A DNA stretch of 64,000 bases from Sipunculus nudus (GCA_026874595.1 CM049308.1:71892624-71956623), one strand, 5' to 3'; shown: positions 24,100-35,979, numbered from the stretch's first letter. Made by a program: numbers and translations. The notes: generated from the letters alone by a model not told the origin.

Positions 24100-25980
24100 G
24101 CATCCCTGAATGGTTTATATCTCCCAACCGCTCATGGGGGTCACATTTTGCGTACACACACAAATCCGGATGCCACTAGTCGCATATCGAAAATTTTAGT
24201 ATACGGCTAGTATTTAATAAAAAAAAAAAAATAAGTGAACATCTAACGTCAATTAAAGTCCTTCCTTATTGGATGTCGTAATTATCTTTTTGCGTCATCT
24301 TCTGCTTATTATTACATTAAGATTTCGGTTATTGAGGATTGACAAACATTTGTGCCACGGAATAAAAGAACAAACCTGATTTCAAGGAACAATCATGACA
24401 CGTTCTCGTGTTTCTACTTAATTATATGAATTTATTTCCTTGGCTTCTAGGAATATCTAATTAAGTATTCCTTCGGTTTATATCAACTTAATCACCACAA
24501 TGCTGTTTATTTTCTCGAAAGAAACATATCTAATTTCTGCTGTTTACATTAGTAAGAAAAATAAAGCCAATTACCGTTGATTTCCTTTCCTAGATGTCAG
24601 TTTCGCTAAAATCAAATCGATAAAATAAAGTAACTATAGGGATATCGTTAAACTGATTCCATAATGAAGTACGATCAGTGTTTTTATTTAGGGTTTTGAG
24701 ATTAATGCTTTGATTGCATGTTCAGAACGTATGAGTCACTCGGTAAGTATAGCGTATACATTTTATCTTCGTATAAGTCTGCCAAAGAAGAGTCTTGGCT
24801 TAACAAAGGTATACAGTTGTTCTTAAGGAGAACATGTGAGCCGTGTTGAAACCATGAGCTGTCGGCTATGACATTTAGTTGATTACCGAAGGACACGTCA
24901 GCCATGCATTTTTTACGAAATGCCGGAAGTGCTACTTGATACAGGCTTATGGTAATCTCCTCTACATACCGTTTTGAAAATTATGTGTATTTGAATTTAA
25001 GCAAGCGATTTATTTTTCCTCAGTTTTAAGTGTACGCTTAAATAAGGCCTATTAAGCATGGTTGGAAACTCACAATGATTAAATGTGTCTGATGATGCAT
25101 ATTATGTAATCTCCTTAAACTGGGTACTAATACTAACCAGAATATTACTCGTGATTGCATTGGAACAGGTCCGCGGGCCTTCGGCAGGGTTTTTGCGTGA
25201 CGGGTTTATAGTTTCTAAAAGAGGGCGCTGCGATTGCCACTTCGAGAAATCATGTCATATGTGTCAGGATTTGCGGGGAAAATTAGAGCTACTTAATGTC
25301 GTCAGTTATGGTCTATATGGTCATGGTTTTACAGGTGAACCCCTCATTATCAGCTGAATGGGGATATTGTACGGTAGGCATTCTATTTCTCCGATATTCG
25401 TTCAACGATGGCACTACAATTAATCAGTTTTGATCATTTTATTTACAGAATGTAGAGATTAGTTTTGTTTCCCTGATATTTATTAAAAGGCAGAAATAGA
25501 GTGCCCTTATTTCTCAACATTTTTACTACTTTTAACATACTTAATTTCTTGGAAATATTTAAGTTAAAGTTTTTCCTTTTCTTTTAACATCCAGTTTGTA
25601 TATAAGAATGGTATGATTCAATATTTTGAATAATACTATGTTTACAGGACACCCTTGTCATCATGGATGTAGCCGATTGTAATTTACATTCCATGTTTCC
25701 GACTACGTGAGTTTCCTTGATACTTATCAAGAGTTTTCAATTTTGTATCCAAAATCCTATACACTCATGTGATAACTATGTCACCTGGAGTGCGACCTAC
25801 TTTAGAATTTATCAACATCTGCCACAAATATGAGTTATAACACATTTTGCCTAAATATGTTGCTTATTATTAATTAAACGATCAGCAAAGTTTGATTGAA
25901 GCCCTCGATAAGCAATACATGACTCAGACTCGCGAACTCGTTACCAGGGCGTCACTCTGCAGTTTATTTTTAAATGAAAT
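24100..25980. other. Gene-poor stretch
   Basis: AT-rich sequence without a recognisable exon, RNA gene or repeat. The open frames at 24702-24905 and 25085-25357 have no motifs or splice context that support them. Confidence 0.5.
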
Positions 25981-25985
25981 ATAAC

Positions 25986-25986
<1 letters not shown>

Positions 25987-26061
<75 letters not shown>

Positions 26062-26062
26062 C

Positions 26063-26144
<82 letters not shown>
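25987..26144. repeat. Tandem compound microsatellites (CT)n(TA)n twice
   Basis: (CT)n at 25987-26017 and (TA)n to 26056, then a short GAAACGT spacer, then (CT)n to 26106 and (TA)n to 26144. Both CT blocks are preceded by AACGT, so the whole compound block looks duplicated. Long Leu-Ser and Ile-Tyr open frames here are artefacts of the repeat. Confidence 0.97.
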
Positions 26145-26149
<5 letters not shown>

Positions 26150-26167
26150 CAATAAAACGAATTGATG

Positions 26168-26378
26168 TTCAATACATCACAGTGAAAGTGCTCTATCGTG
26201 CAGGGGAGCATTTATGTTATACTATGTGTATAGTTCGCTTGATTTCAAAATGTACTACAGTACTTTTTCGTGAGTTCAGCTAACCAGCCGGCTCACTTCT
26301 CACGTACAATGTAAGCAGAACTCACGTAACAGCACTGTAGTACATTATGAAATCAAGCTCACCATACACATAGTATAA
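26168..26378 (+). repeat. Core-plus-hairpin repeat, copy 2 (61-bp inverted arms)
   Basis: The core at 26168-26215 (CAATACATCACAG, GTGCTCTATC, GCAGGGGAGCATTTAT) matches the core at 12160-12207. It is followed at once by a long inverted repeat. Arm 26217-26277 matches the complement of 26318-26378 at 54 of 61 positions with no gap, around a 40-base spacer. A transcript would fold into a long hairpin. The palindrome is unrelated in sequence to that of copy 1. Confidence 0.65.
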
Positions 26379-26498
26379 TATTATATAAATAATATTATAT
26401 TACACATAATCTGTAAACAATCACTGGGTTAATTTTATACACATTTGTATGACTGGAACCTATCAGAAAGTAAAGAAAAAAAATCAATACAGGTTTGT

Positions 26499-26500
<2 letters not shown>

Positions 26501-26580
<80 letters not shown>
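26501..26580. repeat. Compound microsatellite (CT)n(TA)n
   Basis: About 20 CT are followed by about 20 TA. As at 26144, the TA run is followed by AATCAATAAAA..ATTGA, so the two compound blocks share flanking sequence and probably belong to one repeat family. Confidence 0.95.
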
Positions 26581-26582
<2 letters not shown>

Positions 26583-26599
26583 CAATAAAATACATTGAG

Positions 26600-29500
26600 G
26601 TTAACATCTTGTCCCCAAAATAAATTCCGCCATGTAGAAGAACCAATTACCCCCGGTGAACCAGAGATACGTTAATAGGCGGGACCCATACGCCTTTGTG
26701 CGCTTCTGAAAAGCATAATTGTTAGGCCTACAGTTATAAAAAGAAACCGGGGGTCTGCCGGGGGATAATGAACAAACTAGCGCATGCCCCGGGCCATGTT
26801 GACCAAAAAAACTAACACAAAAGAAATAATCAAAACAAAAAATTGTAAAGACAGACCAACAAATTTTACTTTCCTTTCTTTTTTACAACTTGCGCGTTTG
26901 TACAGCATTCATAAGATATAACACTGAGAATACGAAATTGACATAAGAACGTTATGAGATCTGAAAGGTCGAGTCTCTTCAAGTTTACGCCCAGTTTGTC
27001 ACTAATGAATGGATAAAGTATCAAAAATGCTTCCGCTCCTAATTGTTCATAATATAGACTTCTAGTTGCCTTGCAGAGATTTATTTAGTTTTCCAAAATA
27101 TTTCTCTCTGCTTCTTTATTTTCTAAATATATTTTTATGTAAATGACGCTTTTTCATGATTTGTTAAATAGACCGTACAAAACGGCTGCGGGTATTAAAT
27201 TGTAAAAAGAACATTTTACAGTTTTCTAGAATTGGGATGAACTGATTTTTTCAATTAATCCGTTAATTTAAGAGAAGGATTAGTTCCGGTTTCTCAGGAA
27301 TGAAAATCTTAGTACCTCAATTAAGCTGTGATAAATCAGGCAAGAAACCGTAGCAATGAATTCTTGGATCACATCAAATTAGGAAGCACGCATCGAGAAT
27401 ATTCTCAGAAATTCGAACATATGACGTCACCTGATTAACCGGATCATTTAAGGATTCCTTTCAAAGGCATAAGAACAAAACAAAAATATTGCATTATGGG
27501 GAAACTTCTTTACAGATCTTACTTTCTCCATTGGGAGGTAAACCGCTTTCATGCATTCCCGCGTGAACTGAATACTGTTTAATTTGATCGTGCAGGTTTC
27601 TCCATTCTAATATGGGTTAAACGAGACGCCTGTTAAATCAATATTATGATGGACAATGCTCGCACTGTTGCCAAGCCTCGGATATTTGTCTTGAACTGTC
27701 GGGGATGGTGAAATATGTGTCCTAAGGGGACATCTTCTTTATTTCTCTATATATCCAGAGATATCTGCTGCAACTTTTATTAACGACCTTAATTTGTAAC
27801 TATGACAAATAATGTTTACTTGTTGAATTAGTTTAAATACCCATTTTGTTGGAAGGTCGCCTAATATGCCAGTGAAACTGATGCAAATGCTGCCATTTTT
27901 AATTTTAAAATATTTTAACCGTCTGTATATTCATGGGGTCTAATTGAGGATAGAAGTGGTGTGTGTTCAAGGTATAAACGTATGAATGCTTTAACATTTG
28001 TTGTACAGAATATAATAAATCTAATTAGGTCAAGACAAAATAAAATGAAGATTATTTCATGAAATCAAAAATTATTTCGTAATTATCAAAAGAACAGAAA
28101 AGGAACAAACATTTCCACGGCGAAAGCCCCAGTTTCGTGGTTAAACTTTTAATACACACTCGAATACAATGCAATTTGTATAATTATACGTGGTTTTGGA
28201 AACATACAATAAATATCATGAATCCTTAATTCTTATAACACCATAACATGTATATGTGTATATGCAGATATACATAGTAACCTCTAATGAAGTTTAAATA
28301 TAATTCAGCCATGTATTTTCCCGTATCTTAAAAAGAATCAGAAAAAAATATTAAAAGAACTTTGAACTATTAAGTATAAAGTATTTTACTAGTACTTTTT
28401 CATCGACAGTGATTTACTTCTTTGGAAGTATATATATTAAAAAAGATGGTTTCACATTAGATTAGTAACTCACAATGAAGTTAACTTTATATTTTCCTAT
28501 ATCTTAAAAAGAAAAAGAAATAGATGCATTTTTTTATATTAAAAAAAACTTTTTTCTCAGAAAAGAATTTCATGATTTTTCATGTAAATGAGAAAGAGGA
28601 ACGTATATAAACGTCGTTCTTGTTATGTGACCTAATTCTTGGCGTGGTGTGCGCATATAATTAATGTCTTCTGGTTGATGTATATGTAATTGAAACTTAA
28701 AATCCTACCCGCTGTGTAATGGAACCTTCTGCTTGAAACTAGCCTCAGCACGATGAACCCCAACAGGAAAGTCCTGCGTCAAACTGTGCTTGATAGATTT
28801 TTTTGGGATTTTCAATCTTTTTTTTGTTGTTGAAAGAAGCTAAAGAACTATGGACATAAGTCTACGGTGGTGCTCGAAATACTTAGTATAGTGGATCAGA
28901 TTACCCCCAAATTTGAAGGATTGTTCCTTTAGTATCCTAACCCTCAATAAAGTTTCTTCGAAAATTTTAAGAACTTTACTTAAACCTGCGCACAGACAAA
29001 CTAAAAACTATTTGAAAAACGTTATATACCTCATGGCAGAGATATAAAATGAGTTTAAAAAACAGGGCACATGCAGTCAAAGCACCGGGTGAACTCTCCT
29101 GGGGAAATCTTGCCATGGCCTGTTTAGAGTTATTAAACTACTAAACATTTCATGAGACAGTCCAATAGCACGATCTTCTCGAGTTTAGAGTGCTAACGGC
29201 ACGCTCAACTCCAGTGTGTTGTTGAGTGCTATAAACTAGATAACCTGACCCGTTCAACACTCACTTGACTGTGCCCGTACTGAGGACATATCACCCGTAG
29301 ATGGCGCAGCTGTCTGAAAGCGGTCCGGTATCCCCCAACATCACAATACAATTATCAATAATTCCAAAAAACTGAGCACGATTACACCAGAAATCGTGTC
29401 TTCGCGCATACACCGGAAGCAACTCTGATCCGCTTCCAATGGCCTGTATTTATATCTTCATTAATACCAATGCCACAGGTGTATTCAGAAGCCGAAGGAC

Positions 29501-30730
29501 ATTGAGGGGAAATGGATTCAAATTCGCAGGGGGCCCACACACAGCAGACGATACTATCGCTTACGGTGGTCAAATGAGCAGTCCTATGGTACTGTCGTAC
29601 TTAAATAGTTCTTTTCCGGTGACCTCAATAACTTCTTGTTGTAACTGATCTTTTTTATTGACGTTTAATTGCGACTTGCAGTTAAGTTCGATGGAAGTCA
29701 TGATGAATAAGTAAGAACAAGTGCGAATCACGTGACTAAATCGTGACTTTTATATTAAGTTGAATATTAAAGATTTTCTGAATATGGTATCCATATCACT
29801 AGGCTATAAAACTGAGCCACGTATGCAAATTATATGCAAAATAACCTTTTGTTTGTATTTTCTCGACAAAATCTCTTGGACTCCTTTCCAGTATCTTCTA
29901 CCGGTAGAAAACTGCAAGAAAATAAATAAGAAGGAAAAACTTGGATCAACACGTTTTGCAAACAGGTATCAAAATGATCGAAAACCACCGGGATTGTCGC
30001 GTGATGTGACCTGCAACACTGAAATCTGGGAGATATATACATATCATGTCATAGTTCGATAACGTCTCGTGTGCGCCTATATACGGTCAAACGAGGACAA
30101 AGTACTAATTTTAATTGTGAATAACTTACATATCCTTGTCATATCAACTTAACTACTATAACAGTTTAATGTACTGGCAAATCTACCCTGCTAATCAGTG
30201 AAACCTATTATAAGGAGACGGTTGTAATTAAACCTTTTTTTCATTATTACCAGTGCGTATAATTCCGTTCATTAAAAGATTCAAACCATAGTATTGCCTT
30301 TGTTCTGGCGATTCACAGTAATTATCTGGAGACGTCTGCACAAATATAACCAGGTTAGACGATTTGATTAAGACAAGAACGTTATTATAGTCAAGATATA
30401 TATAGAATTCTCCATTGTGTGTTAATATAGGTTACATTTCTTTCCGGGGAAAAAGCTGTAGTTTTGGTGATATACAGTTATGTTGCGGCTAATCTTAAAT
30501 GAAATCGCAAAATGTTGAAAACCTATTGGACAGCGGATGATGGCGTAAAGGTACCTGTTGGTATTTATGACAGCAGATCTGTATCATTTGACAATAAATC
30601 TGTAAATCATTACTGTATTGTTACAACCCATCCCTCTATTGATTTCCTTTGCTATCAAAATAGTGACAGAGAAAAACGTGACAGACATAATAGTAACAGA
30701 CAAAATTGTAATTAGGTCTGCAGTGAATCG
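26600..30730. other. Gene-poor AT-rich stretch
   Basis: No supported exon or RNA gene was seen. The open frames around 29382-29648 and 29760-30062 have no recognisable motif and no convincing splice sites. Intron or intergenic sequence is likely. Confidence 0.5.
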
Positions 30731-30735
30731 GGGAA

Positions 30736-30737
<2 letters not shown>

Positions 30738-30810
<73 letters not shown>
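30738..30810. repeat. (TA)n microsatellite
   Basis: About 36 perfect TA units directly abut the left end of the inverted-repeat element that follows. The last few bases (TATA) are shared with the element's arm. Confidence 0.97.
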
Positions 30811-30811
<1 letters not shown>

Positions 30812-30835
30812 CTCTGAAGAAAAACAACACTGTTA

Positions 30836-30883
30836 ATTCACAACAGTCTGTTTCACGGGATGCGGCCCGATCATCAGGTGAAT
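30836..30883 (-). ncRNA. Hammerhead ribozyme-like motif, left copy
   Basis: Read on the minus strand, the 48 bases show stem I ATTCAC/GTGAAT (six exact pairs), core CTGATGA, then stem II CGGG/CCCG with loop CCGCAT. These are followed by core GAA, a short stem III ACA/TGT with loop GAC, and a T at the expected cleavage position. The stem II base has T opposite T where a pair is usual. The very short stem III is typical of the retroelement-associated type I hammerheads, which tend to act as dimers. Identical to the right copy except for one loop base. Confidence 0.6.
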
Positions 30884-31371
30884 GTGGTTAGAATGAAGCT
30901 AACGGCGTGGTTTGAAAAGCCGAGACTTTACGAGATTACGAGATTATGCTTTGTGCGGTTCGGGGCGGGGGGGGGGGGGGCATGTGAAAGACTGACACTG
31001 ATGCTATTGTCCTCGGGTGCACAATAGGATTGGTCGGGGTACACGTGCGATACTGGAACATAACAGGGCAGGGCAAAGAGGTTATTTATTGTTGTAAATT
31101 ATACATATAATACAAAGATATATACCAGGATGCTCAATTAGCTTATTGAACTGATTTCTAAGACCCTGGTGAGTTTACCGAGTGGATTGCATTTGGTATG
31201 AGTATAGTATAGTATATTTGCCTTTTATATTGTATATTTGCCTTGTATACTGTGTATTTTCATAGTATATGTGTATTTTTATCATATGTATACTACTGAT
31301 ATGTTCACTGCTTCCAAGACCCTATTAGAAATCAGTTCAATATGCTAAGCCGTTAGCTTCATTCTAACCAC

Positions 31372-31419
31372 ATTCACCTGATGATCGGGTCGCATCCCGT
31401 GAAACAGACTGTTGTGAAT
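31372..31419 (+). ncRNA. Hammerhead ribozyme-like motif, right copy
   Basis: Stem I pairs 31372-31377 (ATTCAC) with 31414-31419 (GTGAAT). The core CTGATGA is 31378-31384. Stem II pairs 31386-31389 (CGGG) with 31396-31399 (CCCG) around loop TCGCAT, flanked by a T opposite T at 31385 and 31400. The core GAA is 31401-31403. Stem III pairs ACA (31404-31406) with TGT (31410-31412), leaving T31413 as the position-17 base before the predicted cut. All conserved core bases are present. Activity is inferred from the fold only. Confidence 0.62.
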
Positions 31420-31506
31420 TAACAGTGTTGTTTTTCTTCAGAGTTATACCGCTCTGGCCTAGTCTGTAGGCCATAGAGCACTTTACATCGGAGGGTAACA
31501 CTACCT

Positions 31507-31617
31507 TCTATATATATATATATATAAATATATATATATAATTATACAAAATGAAGACGAGTCAAGTATCTTCAGACATTTTACTACTACGTAAAATATA
31601 TATATTATATATAATAT

Positions 31618-31658
<41 letters not shown>

Positions 31659-31662
31659 TATA
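31507..31662. repeat. (TA)n and (TAA)n microsatellites
   Basis: Short TA runs lie at 31508-31540 and 31596-31626, and about ten TAA units at 31625-31656. A minus-strand frame through here (LLLLLL.. and YIYIY) is a repeat artefact. Confidence 0.9.
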
Positions 31663-32279
31663 TAAACACACATAACGTCCTCCCGGAATTTCACGAAGTC
31701 TAATAATTATTAAATTTTCCAAGACCTAACCATGTAATTCCCGGCAGTGGTCCCATATTTGAGACTTATTTCTACATTTAATTAGGTTTGATCCTGCAAA
31801 AATGATTTTTTTACATTTATTCACTTTGAATTTCTAATCGGAATAAACTGATAATACATTTCCTATCTTTTATCTGCATAAGTGTTATGTTGTTTTAGAA
31901 AAGCCATGGCGGAAAAATACGTGGGTGAGATAATGTCCTTAACACCGAGGACGAAATGTTTGTAAAGCCATTTGGCGTATTAACCCCGTCACTCTGAGGT
32001 CGGTGCAGATTCATTCGACAATAAATGATGTCAGACAGTCCTTAAGCAAAGGCTGTCTGGGGCGCAATGGAAGCCTTGGGTAATATTACTGTGAATAACA
32101 GGTCGAATAAGCTCCTCACGCAGCGGTATATACACTGTGGTCGTCCCTGATTTCTTTTCGTGTAACCGCTGCATGGTATGGCAAGGTTCTCTGGTGAGGA
32201 AACCAGGGTGCGCACACAATGCACAGGGTGGGTTTAATATATCATTTACCTGATATTTCATTTTGTCTTATTTTTATGT

Positions 32280-34021
32280 CCCCGCCACAAAGTGGCCGGG
32301 GCATATAGTTTTACCCATGTCCATCATTCCGTCATTTCATCCTTCCGTCGTTCCGTCATTCGGAAATCAAACAGTTGTACGGAATTATTTTCGCAATGCC
32401 TGCAGATATTGGCCTGATTTTTGGTGTGTGGGCAAATAATGACCAGTTACAGATCGAATTCGCGTTTCGTCCCGGTTGACCTACTTGTGACCGTTTTACG
32501 GCTCCTAAACTTAGAAAATTTCATGAAAATAGAAATTTTCATGACAAATACACATGTACGTTTTTTTTTTCGCAAAGCCTGCAGATATTAGCCTGATTTT
32601 GGTGTGTGGGCAGATAATGACCAGTTACAGATCGTGTTTACGTTTCGTCCCGGTTGACCTCCTTTTGACCCCTTACGGCTCCTGAACATAGAAAATTTCA
32701 TGAAAAATATAAATATTCATGACAAATACACGTGTACGGACTTTTTTCGCAATGCCTGCAGATATTGGCCTGATTTTTGGTGTGTGGGCAGATAATGACC
32801 AGTTACAGATCGAGTTTTTGTTTTGTCCCAGTTCACCTACTTTTGACCGTTTGACGGTGCCCTTACATAGAAAATTTCATAAAAATTCTTAAATTTTCAT
32901 GTCAAGTGCACATGTACAGACTTTTTTCGCAATGCCTGCAGATACGGGCCTGATTTTTGGTGTGTGGGCAGATAATGACCAGTTACAGATCGAATTCTTG
33001 TTTTGTCCCAGTTGAACTATTTTTGATCATTTGACTGCTCCTGAACATAGAAAGTTTCATGAAAAAAAGAAATTTTCATAACAAATGCATATGTATGGAC
33101 TTTTTCCGCAATTCCTGCAGATACCACCCTGATTTTTAATGTGTGGGCAGATAATGACCAGTTACAAGGTCAAGTTCGAAGATGGGTAACCTTGATCCAT
33201 TTTTCTACATTTTAGAGCTGATTATAGAAAAACACTCAGAAGCTTATATCTCAGGAACCATTGTGTGGATTTTCACAAAACTTGCGATGATCATTGGGAC
33301 TGATGGGCTGTACGTGCTGCACAATTTTTGGGGCGCCACCTGCAATTTCTGATTTTTTAATTAATTTTTTTCAGATTTTTCAATTTTGGCCTTGTGAGCG
33401 GGATATCTCTAAAAGGATTTACCGTTGAAATTTTATTTCATCAGTGAAGATGTATATCAACAAAATCTTGGTCAAGTGCAAAGATTGGTGACCTTGACCT
33501 ATTTTTCTTTGTTTTAGAGCTGATTATACAAAAACACTCAGAAGCTTATATCTCAGGAATCATTTGGTAGATTGTTATGAAACATGGTACATACCTCTCC
33601 AATTTAAATTTATAACTGATCATCAGCTTTTGCTAAAATTCTAGTTTCGCAACGCTTACAGATACTGGCCTAATGTTTGGTCTGTGGGCGTATAATGACC
33701 ACTTACAGATCGAGTTCGCGTTTCGCCCCAGTTGACCTATTTTTGACCATATGACAGATCCTGAACATAGAATATTTCATGAAAGACAGAAATTTTTATG
33801 AAAAATGCACATGTATGGACTTTTTTCACAATGCCTGCAGATACTGGTCTGATTTTTGGTGTGTTGCTTGATAATGACCCGTTACAGATCGAGTTTGCCT
33901 TTTGCCCTTGTTGACCTACTTTTGACCATACGATACCTCCTGAAAAAAAAAATTACAAAATTTTACAAATGTTTCTAATTTGCCCCAGGCGGGGGCATTA
34001 GTGTCGTTCCAACACATCTAG
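32280..34021 (+). mobile_element. Non-autonomous element with ~179-bp tandem repeats
   Basis: The left end is a hairpin, CCCCGCCAC..GTGGCCGGGG (32280-32301). The right end has a hairpin TGCCCC/GGGGCA (33981-33997) followed 20 bases later by CTAG and T. Between them, units starting CGCAATGCCTGCAGATA begin at 32392, 32571, 32748, 32928 and 33107, then 33648 and 33827, a spacing of 177-180 bases. Between units five and six there is a different module (33160-33600) holding two copies, about 298 bases apart, of a GGTCAAGT..GACC..TTTTAGAGCTGATTATA segment. A 3' hairpin before CTAG-T and a tandem-repeat core recall Helitron/Helentron-derived elements such as bivalve pearl repeats. The hairpin-to-CTAG distance is longer than the classical value, so the class is uncertain. 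Confidence 0.6.
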
Positions 34022-34390
34022 TTTTTAATTCTTTCTGCCCCCTGTTATCATGTTTATGGTTTATGTAAAATATCAGAGGTTTGGACAGTTCTTTATTTGC
34101 TCTTTCATGTGGGGCCACAATTAAAAAGATACCTCTGCCAAAGACATTCATATTTGATGACTTTTAACTTATGATCACAGGAAATCTAGACCCTGTAAAG
34201 TGTGTAATATATCATAATAATAATTTTTATCTATTCTTTGAACAGTAATAGTGACATGCCGTCCATTTATCCGTTTATTAACCTGGTACATATAGAAAAT
34301 ATCAAAATTGCAAATAGAGTTACATATAAAAGGATGTTACTATAATATGCAGTACACATTTTACCTCCTTTTAACCTTCTTTCCAAGTAG

Positions 34391-34514
34391 GAGACCGGTG
34401 CCGGTTCGGTTTATGCAGAAACGACTCCTACTGCAACTTTGCTGGCTGTACCAACCAACCAATGTAAAGGGAAATCCTGTAATTGATCTTACGGACGAGG
34501 AGATACTTTCGTAG
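34391..34514 (+). CDS. Candidate terminal exon, product unknown
   Basis: A pyrimidine-rich tract and AG (CCTTCTTTCCAAGTAG, ending 34390) precede an open frame. The frame reads about 40 residues to a TAG at 34512-34514. It includes RRPVPVRFMQKRLLLQLCWL, and its last ten residues before the stop are IDLTDEEILS. The PVIDLTDEE segment has the form of a SUMO-interacting motif (hydrophobic V-I-x-L followed by acidic residues). No upstream exon or nearby AATAAA signal was identified, so the exon may be spurious. A decayed transposon frame is an alternative. Confidence 0.25.
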
Positions 34515-34857
34515 GGAAAAATCAACCGTGATTAGATTAGAAACTGTTCTTGTGAACGTTTTGCATCCCATTTAGGATTTGTTTTTATCTTTAAGTGAAC
34601 GTATAGTGTTTACTATGAAGCATATAAGTGTTTATGAATATCTTCATCTCGGGTTATCCGTGGCCGCACTGCATTCTGGATTTTAGACTTGCGTTTAAAA
34701 CCTCGGCGAATTTTGTATTATGATATAATTTTTTTTTATAAATCCGCTATCACTGGTTAATTTATTTGGCACCTGCTTGACTATCCGTAATACTGGTACA
34801 ATGCATGGTGACAATAATTACATGATGGCTGAGAAGCTGTTGTGACATAGCTGCTTT

Positions 34858-35560
34858 TTTAGCTCTGCTGACTGTAAGTCATGCGAACTAGAGCGATCAT
34901 CCTTTTCCGTCGTGCGTCCGGCCGGCCGTCGTTAACATTGCACAAATCGTAACCGTTAGACCTAGAAACTTCTAACAGTACATCCAGGCAGAACCCAGGC
35001 ACGTCATCTTGGAAAACTGAAATTATCTCATGGTGACCAATATTCTGCGACCTATGGGCTGAAAACATGATATTAAGCACCAAGACAGTCGGATTGGGCA
35101 CAATTTGTATCCATTAGGCCTAGAATCTTCTAACGTAAAAATGTTGGAGGTCCTGGGAAATCTCCTTTGAAACATGAAATGAGGTCACTGGGACTGGTAT
35201 TTGCGTCCTATAGGAAAAAAGATGTGATATTAGCACCCTAAATGTCTGATGGACCGTCTGACAGAGTACAGGGCACAAATCGTAACCGTTAGATTTAGAA
35301 ACCTGTATCGCTACCTCTAGGGAGGTTCTTGGCAAATTTCCTTGGAACTCTAAAATTAGGTCATGGTGACAATTATTCTGCGACCTATTTGAGCACCCAG
35401 ACAGTTAGGCGGGGCACAAATTGTATCCTAAGGCCTATAAAATCTTTGAATGTAGAATTTAAGGTCCTGGGCAAATGCCTATGGAAAAATTAAATTTGGT
35501 CACTGTGACCTAACTTTTGTGAGCACCCTGGCACAAATAGAAGCAGCTAGACTTGGAAAT
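34858..35560 (+). repeat. Dispersed repeat family B, copy 2
   Basis: It starts with the same GCTGACTGTAAGTCAT..GCGATCA and CCGTCG block as 6452. Degenerate internal units of the form GGGCACAAAT(C/T)GTA(A/T)CC..TAG.CCTAGAA follow, with the CACAA word at 34941, 35099, 35274, 35415 and 35532 (spacing 117-175). GTCA(C/T)(T/G)GTGAC words recur between them. Short frames across it are not credible genes. Confidence 0.6.
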
Positions 35561-35979
35561 TTCTAATTTAATTTATATCCAAAGAGGGCCCGTAAAACCT
35601 TCTTGGATACCCCAAATAAAGTCACTGTGCCCCATATGCTGCGAGTATGTAGCACCCTTTAAGTTGGACGGATGCCAATCGCAGCAGCTGGACAACCTAA
35701 ATCCAGTTAGAAATTCTGTTTCCTATTTGCTGAGGCCTACAGACAAAGCGGCTGATTCTCAGCACTCTGAAAGTCATCCTATCCATTGTTCAAGGTTCTT
35801 CAACAAATATTTTCACCAGATCACAACATTAATAATCAATACATGCATTGCCTGTATGTCAAATTCAGCTGGGCGACATGGACCATGGGCCACTTGTTTT
35901 CATTTTCGTATAAATCTGGTTTTTTTTTCAGGTCAACCTGTTCGTTCTCCCCCTTCTGTGTATATATTTATATAAATAT

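Larger units (their letters stand above)
30807..31448. mobile_element. Inverted-repeat element, Penelope-like/retrozyme-type
   Basis: The left outer arm 30807-30905 and the complement of the right outer arm 31350-31448 agree at 98 of 99 positions. A further inverted match links 31139-31168 with 31314-31349, continuing the right arm inwards. On the left these two blocks are split by about 230 unrelated bases containing a G-run (30965-30980). Each arm carries one hammerhead-type fold, oriented outward to the element's ends. Penelope-like retroelements are known to carry hammerhead motifs in their repeat ends and to occur in partial, inverted arrangements. Small retrozymes of metazoans also carry them. 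No reverse transcriptase frame is present, so this copy is non-autonomous or end-only. Confidence 0.6.

Noticed and set aside
23815-24210. 131-codon and 118-codon overlapping open frames as genes
   Set aside because: Both are produced by a 42-bp tandem repeat whose length is a multiple of three; no splice sites, start context or domain.
25974-26283. Leu-Ser and Ile-Tyr repeat proteins
   Set aside because: Pure translation of CT and TA microsatellites; the same applies to 26395-26646, 30618-30836, 31501-31722 and 54126-54486.
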